Of a stretch of DNA of 10,536 nucleotides, positions 1-5,901 are shown one piece after another. Both the position numbers and the translations under genes were made by a program. Origin of the DNA: Alphaproteobacteria bacterium (lineage in GTDB: Bacteria > Pseudomonadota > Alphaproteobacteria > Rs-D84); assembly GCA_024402835.1 (NCBI GenBank), contig JAKSSZ010000019.1, positions 1 to 10,536 of the forward strand, read 5' to 3'. The notes beneath the pieces were generated by a model that saw only the letters and a list, made by a program, of their open reading frames with translations, was not told where the DNA came from and made no database searches. Within the stretch, counting starts at the first letter, position 1, and each line of letters starts with the position of its first letter.

Positions 1-84
1 CAGTATACTTTCTAATGCCTATTGCCATGAAAGGAATATCTTTTTGTTTGTTTCCCGTACAGGGATTGGGTTGGTTTTTATGTT

Positions 85-888
85 GTGCCAATAAAAAGGC
101 AAAATTTTATTAAAATAGCGAGAGAAGACAGGTTGCAAAAAATGGTTCATGATATACAGCGTAGTATCGATAAAAAGAGCCAACAAAAACAAGAAGCTAT
201 AGATATCAGAGAACGAAAAAGGCAGGAAAGACTACAAAAACAGAGAGAAGAGGAACAAAGAAAAAGAATAATTACGCGTCAAAATGCAAGACCAAAAGTT
301 GCTCTACTAAAGCGCTTCTTTGATGTAGTAAAACAACAAAAACAGTTCGTATATCCGTTCTATGATAGTTCGGATACGTTGATAGCAAAATTAAAATTTA
401 CAAATGGGTTAAATCTTCAGTTTTTAGAAGATATATACAACCCGCAGTATAAAAGATATAACAGTAACGATTGGATTGAATGTGGTGATAACGCATATTT
501 ATGTGTGGACGACGAAGATATAAAAAACTGTAATGTTAGAATTTTCCCTTGCTGCCCCCAAAAAGGTCAAACATTAAATGATTATTATAAAAATATTTCC
601 AAAAATACTGTGTTTTTTGCCGGGGAGATAGGGAAGGAAGGCAATAAACGAGCGTTCGCAGGTTTTCCTTGGATTATTTTTGTTGATAAGGGAAGCAAAA
701 CAATATCGGTGTTGTGCAAAAATTTTCTTGATGGTAAAGAACAAAACAACTTCTCTCTTGTACATATAGTGTTAGCAGATGGTGTTTATTATCACTATCA
801 GTATTACTCAACAAAACATATAGACATATTTCTAAAAATGGTTTGTAACAATAACCAAATATCGGTGTCAGATATAAAAATTTTGTAA
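85..888 (+). CDS. Hypothetical coiled-coil protein, start uncertain
   Basis: I do not recognise this 267-residue protein. Residues ~12-65 are almost entirely Lys/Arg/Glu/Gln and should form a charged alpha-helix or coiled coil. Residues ~75-267 look like a compact alpha/beta domain with many aromatics and a Cys-rich stretch (Cys-Asn-Val... Pro-Cys-Cys-Pro) near residues 150-157. There is no signal peptide or membrane segment, so a cytoplasmic location is likely. The start is doubtful. GTG at 85 has no convincing ribosome-binding site. The first in-frame ATG is at 142, with a weak AGG 9 bases upstream, and the frame is open back to a TGA at 28-30. A TATACT at 4-9 could be the -10 box, with its -35 outside the window. 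The stop lies 8 bases from the stop of the opposing HNH gene, with no hairpin terminator visible between them. Coding status is likely from length and composition; function is unknown. Confidence 0.6.
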   Translation: MPIKRQNFIKIAREDRLQKMVHDIQRSIDKKSQQKQEAIDIRERKRQERLQKQREEEQRKRIITRQNARPKVALLKRFFDVVKQQKQFVYPFYDSSDTLIAKLKFTNGLNLQFLEDIYNPQYKRYNSNDWIECGDNAYLCVDDEDIKNCNVRIFPCCPQKGQTLNDYYKNISKNTVFFAGEIGKEGNKRAFAGFPWIIFVDKGSKTISVLCKNFLDGKEQNNFSLVHIVLADGVYYHYQYYSTKHIDIFLKMVCNNNQISVSDIKIL

Positions 889-896
889 ATTATATA

Positions 897-1217
897 CTAT
901 TTATGTCTTGCTTTATGACACTCATCACAAATAGAAACCAGCCAATCAATAGGCTCGCGCCCAATGTTCTTAGCATATTTTAAATGGTGGACTTGTGTTG
1001 CACGAGCCCCGCAATAAACACAACGCCAATTATCACGCTTAAATACAAGATATCGTTTGCGCTGCCATGCTTCCGATTGTAAATAATCATTGCGGTAATA
1101 ATCTCTGCGTATTTTGCGTTTGAAATTATTCCACCATATCGCAAGACCTATAAATAATATTACAACAATAGCTTCCATATCATCATCTTTTGTATATCCA
1201 GCTAAGATGGTATCCAT
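897..1217 (-). CDS. Membrane-anchored HNH endonuclease-family protein
   Basis: A 106-residue protein with an HNH/zinc-finger nuclease core at residues ~47-105. Cys66-x2-Cys69 and Cys97-x2-Cys100 form the expected zinc pairs. His77-His78 lies in a Val-His-His-Leu motif that would supply the catalytic His, and His101 and His105 close the domain. The preceding Glu-Ala-Trp-Gln-x-Lys-Arg block is typical of small bacterial and phage HNH proteins. Unusually, residues 15-30 are a hydrophobic segment (Ala-Ile-Val-Val-Ile-Leu-Phe-Ile-Gly-Leu-Ala-Ile-Trp-Trp) followed by a basic Lys/Arg cluster, which suggests a single membrane anchor with the nuclease domain in the cytoplasm. ATG at 1217 is preferred because AAGGAA lies 3 bases upstream; Met14 (1178) has no clear site. 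It converges on the coiled-coil gene to its left and diverges from the lipoprotein gene. The HNH fold is solid; the target and physiological role are unknown. Confidence 0.85.
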   Translation of the reverse strand: MDTILAGYTKDDDMEAIVVILFIGLAIWWNNFKRKIRRDYYRNDYLQSEAWQRKRYLVFKRDNWRCVYCGARATQVHHLKYAKNIGREPIDWLVSICDECHKARHK

Positions 1218-1296
1218 TTATTCCTTAAAAATCAAATAAGTTTATAAGATACAAAAAATACCCAGAAAATTTTGATTGTTTTTTACAACAAACATT

Positions 1297-1325
1297 TTGA
1301 TTTTTTGACATAATGCCTATATACT
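1297..1325 (+). promoter_or_regulatory. Sigma70-like promoter for the lipoprotein gene
   Basis: TTGATT (1297-1302), a 17-base spacer and TATACT (1320-1325) place the transcript start near 1332, just ahead of the AAGGAG ribosome-binding site at 1336-1341. A perfect TTGACA at 1305-1310 lies nearby but has only 9 bases before TATACT, so it is unlikely to pair with it. The same -10 sequence with 17-base spacing recurs upstream of the DUF4254 gene, which supports the assignment. Confidence 0.5.
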
Positions 1326-1347
1326 TATCTTGAAAAAGGAGTTTTTC

Positions 1348-2022
1348 ATGAAACGTATCGCATTATTTTCTATGATAGCATTGTTATCGGCGTGTAGTTT
1401 ATTTAGAACAGAAACAAGTGATACGGATATATGGAAAGCAAAGAAAAATACAGAATGTATGGATATCAAGGCTGTTAAAGTGTTTCAAACACTTGATGAA
1501 GGTGCGCTGGCTTTTGCTTGTGACGGTTGGGATACTAAGTATTGTTCCGGTATGACGGTATATGTACCAAAGTCGCATAGTATAACCACAGAATTGTACG
1601 ATGATAAGGTTATAAAAATACCAGAAAACAAATGCTTTATACCGCTTAGCACTTATAAGTATGAAACCAAAGGCGGTTCTGTAAAAACTGTTCCTATGGT
1701 AGAATTTGGATATTCTTATACCCCAGAATCATCAGATGAATTTAGAAGCAGATTTTATGAACGTGCGGTAAATATGTATGCTGATTGTAAAGATCATTTT
1801 ATATTCGGCGATAAAAAAATGTCTAAATCGTTAAAAGCAGAGGGTGAAAAGTTTTGCATGTGTTTGGATGATTTGGCCACTAAATTATTAGAAAGTAGCC
1901 CAGATACAGAAAAAACAGATGCGCTGGATAAGGATCTTGTAAATGTTGCCTTTGCCCTTGATTATGCGACTGGTTTGGAAAATTGTAGTAAAAAATACCC
2001 GAACGCGGCAAAAGCGTATTGA
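1348..2022 (+). CDS. Cysteine-rich outer-membrane lipoprotein, function unknown
   Basis: The N-terminus is a classic lipoprotein signal. Met-Lys-Arg is followed by a hydrophobic stretch and a lipobox Leu13-Ser14-Ala15-Cys16, with Ser after the lipidated Cys, which in Gram-negatives favours sorting to the outer membrane. The mature part is hydrophilic and carries about eight further Cys residues (for example Cys-Asp-Gly-Trp...Tyr-Cys and Phe-Cys-Met-Cys), consistent with disulfides in the periplasm. ATG at 1348 is chosen because AAGGAG at 1336-1341 lies 6 bases upstream. An in-frame TTG at 1330 would put that ribosome-binding site inside the gene and add six residues in front of an already complete signal peptide. 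I recognise no domain in the ~210-residue mature protein. It appears to be a single-gene unit with its own promoter and a 256-base gap after it. The lipoprotein call is strong; the role is unknown. Confidence 0.85.
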   Translation: MKRIALFSMIALLSACSLFRTETSDTDIWKAKKNTECMDIKAVKVFQTLDEGALAFACDGWDTKYCSGMTVYVPKSHSITTELYDDKVIKIPENKCFIPLSTYKYETKGGSVKTVPMVEFGYSYTPESSDEFRSRFYERAVNMYADCKDHFIFGDKKMSKSLKAEGEKFCMCLDDLATKLLESSPDTEKTDALDKDLVNVAFALDYATGLENCSKKYPNAAKAY

Positions 2023-2146
2023 TTGATATCGTGAAATCTGCATTGTGTTCAAAATATGTAGACAAATTTACGGGTTGAAAAAGCATAAGTTATTCACAAT
2101 ATTCTTGTCTAAAGGACGAATTTAAAGAGTGGAAAAGGATAATGGC

Positions 2147-2221
2147 TAAAAGATAAAAATATCCCGGTTTTGCGCTGGGAAAAGTGGCGCGGGCGGATGG
2201 ACGTGTGATTTAGATCTTTTA
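2147..2221 (+). ncRNA. Candidate structured RNA (speculative)
   Basis: TAAAAGAT at 2147-2154 is the exact reverse complement of ATCTTTTA at 2214-2221, so an 8-bp helix could close a ~60-base domain. Inside, CCCGG (2163-2167) can pair with CTGGG (2175-2179, one G-U). A competing pairing joins GCGC at 2172-2175 with GCGC at 2187-2190. The right side runs into a T-rich stretch, but there is no canonical terminator. The strand is a guess from the T-rich end, and no promoter is convincing. It matches no RNA family I can name, and could equally be a decayed coding fragment. Confidence 0.2.
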
Positions 2222-2229
2222 TTTCTTGG

Positions 2230-2258
2230 TTGAAAAAAAGAAAGTGTTGGGTTATACT
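2230..2258 (+). promoter_or_regulatory. Sigma70-like promoter for the DUF4254-peptidase operon
   Basis: TTGAAA (2230-2235), a 17-base spacer and TATACT (2253-2258) give an expected transcript start near 2265, about 14 bases before the ATG at 2279. This is one of the cleaner promoters in the window. Confidence 0.55.
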
Positions 2259-2278
2259 GAAAAAGTAAGAGAAATGAA

Positions 2279-2920
2279 ATGGATAAAATAATTGATATTA
2301 TTATTAAAATGCAGGAAAATCATACTGAAGAATGGCATAAAGCAGAAGAAGAGTTTTCCAAAGATTTAAATAATGTTAATACTCCGGAAGAAATATTGTA
2401 CAATTATGTTAAAGCTAATCATTTGATGAATTTTAGGTTATGGCATACTGAGGATATTGCAAGACGTAAAGATGTATCATCAAAGGTAATCGCAGATTGT
2501 AAATATAAAATAGACGAACTTAATCAAATGCGCACAAATTTTTATGAATGCATCGATGCTGCGTTTACAAAACTTTTGAAACCAAAATTGCCACAGGTTT
2601 GCGAAGATGTACAAAATACGGAAACACTAGGAATGGTTATTGATAGATTGTCCATACTATCTCTGAAAATATACCATATGAACGAACAAAAAATGCGAAC
2701 AGATACTTCAACAGAAAGGGTTAAACAAGCTGCCGATAAACTAGGTGTGTTGCTAGAACAAAAAACAGCCCTTGTAAAAGCAGTGAAATATCTGATTAAG
2801 GAATATATTTCTGGGAAAAAGAAAATAGCGGCATATTACCAGTTTAAAATGTATAATGATCCGGAATTAAACCCACAGTTATATAAACACAAAGGAGAAA
2901 ATAATGATGAACGAAAATAA
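2279..2920 (+). CDS. DUF4254-family protein
   Basis: This 213-residue, mostly helical soluble protein is recognisable as DUF4254. An early Asn-x-x-Leu-Trp-His-x-Glu-Asp-x-Ala-Arg block (about residues 51-62) is followed by Ile-Asp-x-Leu-Asn-Gln-x-Arg. A central Ile-Asp-Arg-Leu-Ser-Ile-Leu-Ser-Leu-Lys-Ile-Tyr-His-Met segment comes next, and a C-terminal Met-Tyr-Asn-Asp-Pro-x-Leu-Asn-Pro-x-Leu-Tyr signature lies near residues 190-201. The length is typical of the family. The biochemical function is not known. From memory, relatives often sit beside GT9-type lipopolysaccharide glycosyltransferase genes, and a GT9-like gene lies a few kilobases away here, so a link to surface-glycan assembly is reasonable inference. 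The ribosome-binding site is weak (AAGAGA just upstream). An ATG at 2274 is in another frame and stops at once. The last 17 bases overlap the next gene, so the two are probably translationally coupled. Confidence 0.8.
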   Translation: MDKIIDIIIKMQENHTEEWHKAEEEFSKDLNNVNTPEEILYNYVKANHLMNFRLWHTEDIARRKDVSSKVIADCKYKIDELNQMRTNFYECIDAAFTKLLKPKLPQVCEDVQNTETLGMVIDRLSILSLKIYHMNEQKMRTDTSTERVKQAADKLGVLLEQKTALVKAVKYLIKEYISGKKKIAAYYQFKMYNDPELNPQLYKHKGENNDERK

Positions 2921-3542
2921 AAAATATGCATTATTTCTTGGAGGTGGCGGAGGTGCTGAAGATAGTGCACGCTTAGATGAGATATTTTTTAATGCGTTGT
3001 CAAAAGACGGGAAGATTTTATATGTGCCTTTGGCAATGGATTCTGCAAACTATTCTGGCGGATTAGAATGGTTTACGGGTGTGGTAAGATTATACAGTGA
3101 TACAATTTCTATAGATATGTTAACAGATCAAAATGCTGATGATGTAGATTTAAACGGGTATAATGCGGTTTACATAGGTGGTGGAAATACTTTTAAATTG
3201 CTAGACAGCGTAATTAAATATGGTTTAGCAAAAAAAATCAAAACATTTTTACAAAATGGAGGGCTCGTTTATGGTGGCAGTGCCGGGGCAATCATCATGG
3301 GGAAAAATATAAAAACTGCTGCGGCAATGGATGAACGTGGTTATTATGAACAAGAGAACGGCTTAAATCTGTTACATGATGCTTGTGTAGCATGTCATTG
3401 GCCAGAAACATCTGAACACGTGAAGAAAGTTGCGAGAGAAAATAAATTCAAGGTCTATTGTATACCAGAAAATTGTGGTTTGGTGTTTGATGTAAATGGT
3501 AGTTTATTACAGATTGTTGGTGAAGGGGTAGAAACTATCTAG
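2904..3542 (+). CDS. Peptidase S51 family protein (peptidase E-like)
   Basis: This is a 212-residue member of the S51 serine peptidase family, which has the class I glutamine-amidotransferase-like fold. Visible motifs are a glycine-rich N-terminal strand (Leu-Gly-Gly-Gly-Gly-Gly, residues 12-17), Tyr-Ile-Gly-Gly-Gly-Asn-Thr (90-96) and the nucleophile elbow Gly-Gly-Ser126-Ala-Gly-Ala. His165 in Ala-Cys-His-Trp and Asp143 are plausible triad partners at about the spacing known for PepE. PepE cleaves N-terminal-Asp dipeptides in the cytoplasm; whether this protein has that specificity cannot be told, since the family also includes cyanophycinases and non-peptidase relatives. AAGGAG at 2892-2897 is ideally placed for ATG 2904; the adjacent ATG at 2907 is an alternative. 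The gene overlaps DUF4254 upstream and runs 8 bases into the converging glycosyltransferase gene. Confidence 0.85.
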   Translation: MMNENKKYALFLGGGGGAEDSARLDEIFFNALSKDGKILYVPLAMDSANYSGGLEWFTGVVRLYSDTISIDMLTDQNADDVDLNGYNAVYIGGGNTFKLLDSVIKYGLAKKIKTFLQNGGLVYGGSAGAIIMGKNIKTAAAMDERGYYEQENGLNLLHDACVACHWPETSEHVKKVARENKFKVYCIPENCGLVFDVNGSLLQIVGEGVETI

Positions 3543-4476
3543 TCAGTAACCCTTTTTGCTCTAAACGCAATTTGATTTCGGGAACGTATTTTAACATTAT
3601 ATCATCGTATAAGTCATTTGTGTTCCCTTCATCAAAAGATTTATTAAATTTGCCATCTGGCGTTTCGACATCACCGCGTTTCTTTTTGTTTAGAAACTCT
3701 TCATAACTTTTAGTGAAATAGTGATTTACACGAATTTTTTCTATGCTAGGTTTTAAATTGAATCCTGCAATTCTTCTACCATTTTCATCAATTGAACTTC
3801 TAAAACCAAGGAAACAACCATTGTGAACAGCAAACATAAAGGCTGCTCTTGGGTTAATAATTGATTTAACCATAAGATTTTTTGGGTGATCCAATGGGGC
3901 GCGTCTGGTAAAACGCTTAATTGTTAGACCTGGTGTTCGCGTCAAATGTCCGCTATTTCCGTAATTAACCCAACTTGCTCCTAAACCATATTTAGGTTTT
4001 ATCTCGTTTATCACATCCACAATAGTTTCATGTTGAACGGGAACTAAAAATTCATCTGTATCAATAAATGCCATCCATTTAGTTTTGAGCTTATAATTTT
4101 TTAAAGCATCATTATATGCTGAAATTTGTTGCCCTCTGCCAGGCCAATATTTGTAGACCACGTCATCATCATAATGGCGTAAAACATCTTTAATATTATC
4201 TGTAGATTCATTATCATAAATATAGAATTTAGTAACACCGACTATTTTGTGATATTCAATCCATTCTGCCAAGTAGCTTGCCTCGTTTTTAATTATAAGG
4301 ACCACAGATAATGTATCTTGAAATTGTATCTTCTCTTCTTGCTTGAATTTCATATAAAAATGTCCGGAAAACTTTATAGCTGACCATAGTTGATGAGGAT
4401 GAACAAAATGTCTCCACCAAGACGCAAGCCGTATTCTTGTTTCAAGATTTTTAAAAAATTTGCTTTTTTGTAACAT
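3535..4476 (-). CDS. Glycosyltransferase, GT92/GT2-like (GT-A fold)
   Basis: This 313-residue protein begins its GT-A domain at about residue 55 with Leu-Ser-Val-Val-Leu-Ile-Ile-Lys-Asn-Glu. It continues through Trp-Ile-Glu-Tyr-His and Phe-Tyr-Ile-Tyr-Asp-Asn-Glu-Ser-Thr-Asp (84-93) to the metal- and nucleotide-sugar-binding Asp139-Thr-Asp141-Glu-Phe. This arrangement is typical of GT92 (DUF23) and related GT2 enzymes that add sugars to bacterial surface glycans. There is no membrane segment, so it is presumably cytoplasmic or peripheral, with unknown donor and acceptor. The ~50 residues before the core are basic and aromatic and could contact the membrane. No ribosome-binding site precedes the ATG; the predicted transcript start lies only about 5 bases upstream, so the mRNA may be leaderless. 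The gene diverges from the serS-like operon and overlaps the peptidase gene end by 8 bases. Confidence 0.85.
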   Translation of the reverse strand: MLQKSKFFKNLETRIRLASWWRHFVHPHQLWSAIKFSGHFYMKFKQEEKIQFQDTLSVVLIIKNEASYLAEWIEYHKIVGVTKFYIYDNESTDNIKDVLRHYDDDVVYKYWPGRGQQISAYNDALKNYKLKTKWMAFIDTDEFLVPVQHETIVDVINEIKPKYGLGASWVNYGNSGHLTRTPGLTIKRFTRRAPLDHPKNLMVKSIINPRAAFMFAVHNGCFLGFRSSIDENGRRIAGFNLKPSIEKIRVNHYFTKSYEEFLNKKKRGDVETPDGKFNKSFDEGNTNDLYDDIMLKYVPEIKLRLEQKGLLTR

Positions 4477-4487
4477 ATGTCTATATT

Positions 4488-4514
4488 TTTATACAAAAAA
4501 CATATATTTGTCAA
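4488..4514 (-). promoter_or_regulatory. Promoter for the glycosyltransferase gene
   Basis: Read on the minus strand, a perfect TTGACA (4514-4509) is followed after 15 bases by TATAAA (4493-4488). The spacer is shorter than ideal. Transcription would start near 4481, five bases from the ATG at 4476, which fits the absence of a ribosome-binding site. The -35 box lies inside the inverted repeat at 4502-4524. Confidence 0.45.
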
Positions 4515-4524
4515 ACAAATATAT
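4502..4524. promoter_or_regulatory. Perfect 10-bp inverted repeat, candidate operator
   Basis: ATATATTTGT (4502-4511) and ACAAATATAT (4515-4524) are exact reverse complements separated by CAA. The repeat covers the minus-strand -35 box completely and touches the first base of the plus-strand -35 box (4524-4529). A dimeric repressor bound here could control both divergent transcripts. The alternative is chance symmetry in AT-rich DNA. Confidence 0.45.
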
Positions 4525-4551
4525 TGACATTTATCAAATCTTTGATACAAA
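4524..4551 (+). promoter_or_regulatory. Extended -10 promoter for the aaRS-like/radical SAM operon
   Basis: A consensus TTGACA at 4524-4529 is followed by a 16-base spacer and TACAAA (4546-4551), with an extended -10 TG at 4543-4544. A second inverted repeat, ATCAAA-TC-TTTGAT (4533-4546), fills the spacer and runs into the -10 box. Transcription would begin near 4558, giving a leader of about 20 bases that contains AAAGGA at 4566-4571, seven bases before the ATG. Confidence 0.55.
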
Positions 4552-4578
4552 TAAACCTGATTAACAAAGGATTCTTAT

Positions 4579-5901
4579 ATGCTAGACATGAAATCCATTA
4601 GACAAAATCCCGAATATTTTAAAAAGCTTGTAGCTTTGCGTAGAATAAATTTAAACGTTGATGACTTGTTGAAAATAGATGAAGGGTACCGGCAATTGTT
4701 ATCTCTGCTAGAACAGGAACGAGCAATTGCAAATAAATATGCTGCGGAAAGGAATATTGAAACAGCAAAACAACAAAAACCTAAGTTGGCACAACTAGAA
4801 TTAGAAGTTACAAAGAAAGCTCAAGAGTTAAAGAATTTGTCTAATATGATTCCAAATACTCTTGCAGAAGATGTACCGGTTGGTAAAGATGATACAGAAA
4901 ACATCGAAATTTATAAATATGGTGACACAACGCCAAAAGACTTTAAAATTTTATCTCACGATGAATTAGGAACTAAGTTGGGTATCTTGGACATCGAAAA
5001 AGGCACAAAAATAGCCGGCAGAGGATTCTTTTATTGGTTAAATGATGGCTTAAGATTGAAAAATGCTGTTTTTGCGTTTACAGAAAATTTATTGGCAAAC
5101 AGAGGGTTTGAAATAATGGGAACTCCATTATTAACGAATGAACATGCATTGTATATTACGGGTTATCATCCGTTTATCATGGATCAAGAGTATAATGTTA
5201 AAAATTGGGATTTAACTTTGATTGGCACATCAGAACAAACAATAGTCTCTTATCATGCCGGTGATGTGTTGAATGCCGATAGATTACCACTATTGTATAC
5301 CGCACAAACACCGTGTTTTCGAAGTGAGTCTGGAGCAGCAGGTAAAGCAAATCGTGGAATATTTAGAGTTCATCAATTTTATAAACAAGAACAAATCGTA
5401 TTTTGTCGTCCAGAAGATTCTGAAAAAATGCATTTGTTCTGTCAGAGAAATATTGAAGATATCATGAAATCCTTAGAAATACCGTTCAGAGTCGTTAATG
5501 TATGTGTCGGTGATATTGCTGCTCCTGGATATAAAAAATATGATACGGAAGCATGGTTCCCATCCCAACAAACTTACAAAGAAACACATTCCAATTCAAA
5601 TTTATCAGATTTTCAAGCTCGTCGTGCAAATATTAAAATAAAAGACAATGGAGAAAAATATTTTGCTCATACAATATCTTCTACTGCAATAACAGAACGC
5701 GCGGTTATCGCTTTGATGGAAAATAATCAGACACGAGAAGGTCATATTAGAATACCTAAGGCACTGCAACCATTCATGGGGAACCAAGATGTTATTGTTC
5801 CACATAAAAGAAACAGTGTTCACATTGAAGATTCATTTGATGATTTAAGAGAGCGAATACAGTTGCAAAAATACAGAAGTTTCAAGGAATACATGAAATG
5901 A
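4579..5901 (+). CDS. serS: Seryl-tRNA synthetase (SerRS) or divergent paralogue
   Basis: This 440-residue class II synthetase has the SerRS layout. An N-terminal helical hairpin (residues ~1-92) is followed by the conserved Ile-Pro-Asn...Asp-Val-Pro-Val-Gly-Lys-Asp linker (91-104) and then the catalytic domain. The serine-site motif is Thr217-Ser-Glu219 (usually Thr-Ala-Glu). Motif 2 includes Phe247-Arg248-Ser-Glu250 and Arg-Val-His-Gln-Phe. Glu271, Glu335 and Ser338 occupy positions known to contact serine. Motif 3 has Arg374 and Glu-Asn-Asn-Gln, so adenylation of serine looks chemically possible. Deviations are a tRNA-binding hairpin ~15-20 residues shorter than in E. coli, a motif 3 entry reading Ser-Ser-Thr-Ala-Ile-Thr-Glu-Arg instead of Gly-Ser-Gly-Leu-Ala-x-Gly-Arg, and a ~33-residue C-terminal tail. 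It has its own promoter and a good ribosome-binding site. Its stop overlaps the next start (ATGA). It may be the housekeeping enzyme or a dedicated seryl-activating paralogue. Confidence 0.85.
   Translation: MLDMKSIRQNPEYFKKLVALRRINLNVDDLLKIDEGYRQLLSLLEQERAIANKYAAERNIETAKQQKPKLAQLELEVTKKAQELKNLSNMIPNTLAEDVPVGKDDTENIEIYKYGDTTPKDFKILSHDELGTKLGILDIEKGTKIAGRGFFYWLNDGLRLKNAVFAFTENLLANRGFEIMGTPLLTNEHALYITGYHPFIMDQEYNVKNWDLTLIGTSEQTIVSYHAGDVLNADRLPLLYTAQTPCFRSESGAAGKANRGIFRVHQFYKQEQIVFCRPEDSEKMHLFCQRNIEDIMKSLEIPFRVVNVCVGDIAAPGYKKYDTEAWFPSQQTYKETHSNSNLSDFQARRANIKIKDNGEKYFAHTISSTAITERAVIALMENNQTREGHIRIPKALQPFMGNQDVIVPHKRNSVHIEDSFDDLRERIQLQKYRSFKEYMK

Larger units (their letters stand above)
2023..2278. 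other. Intergenic region with GC-rich, possibly structured core
   Basis: This gap holds no convincing gene. Its left half is AT-rich and includes AAAAGGA followed by an ATG opening only a four-codon frame (ATG at 2142). From ~2161 to 2208 it is conspicuously GC-rich compared with everything around it. Short stop-free frames run through the core (about 20 codons each), so a worn-down gene end is possible. The right end carries the promoter of the next gene. I see no rRNA, tRNA or known riboswitch here. Confidence 0.5.

Noticed and set aside
1305..1310. Perfect TTGACA as the -35 box of the lipoprotein gene
   Set aside because: It is only 9 bases from TATACT; pairing with weaker -10 candidates would start the transcript inside the ribosome-binding site.
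4579..5901. Amino acid:[carrier protein] ligase instead of SerRS
   Set aside because: Those relatives lack the N-terminal tRNA-binding hairpin, which is present here although shortened.
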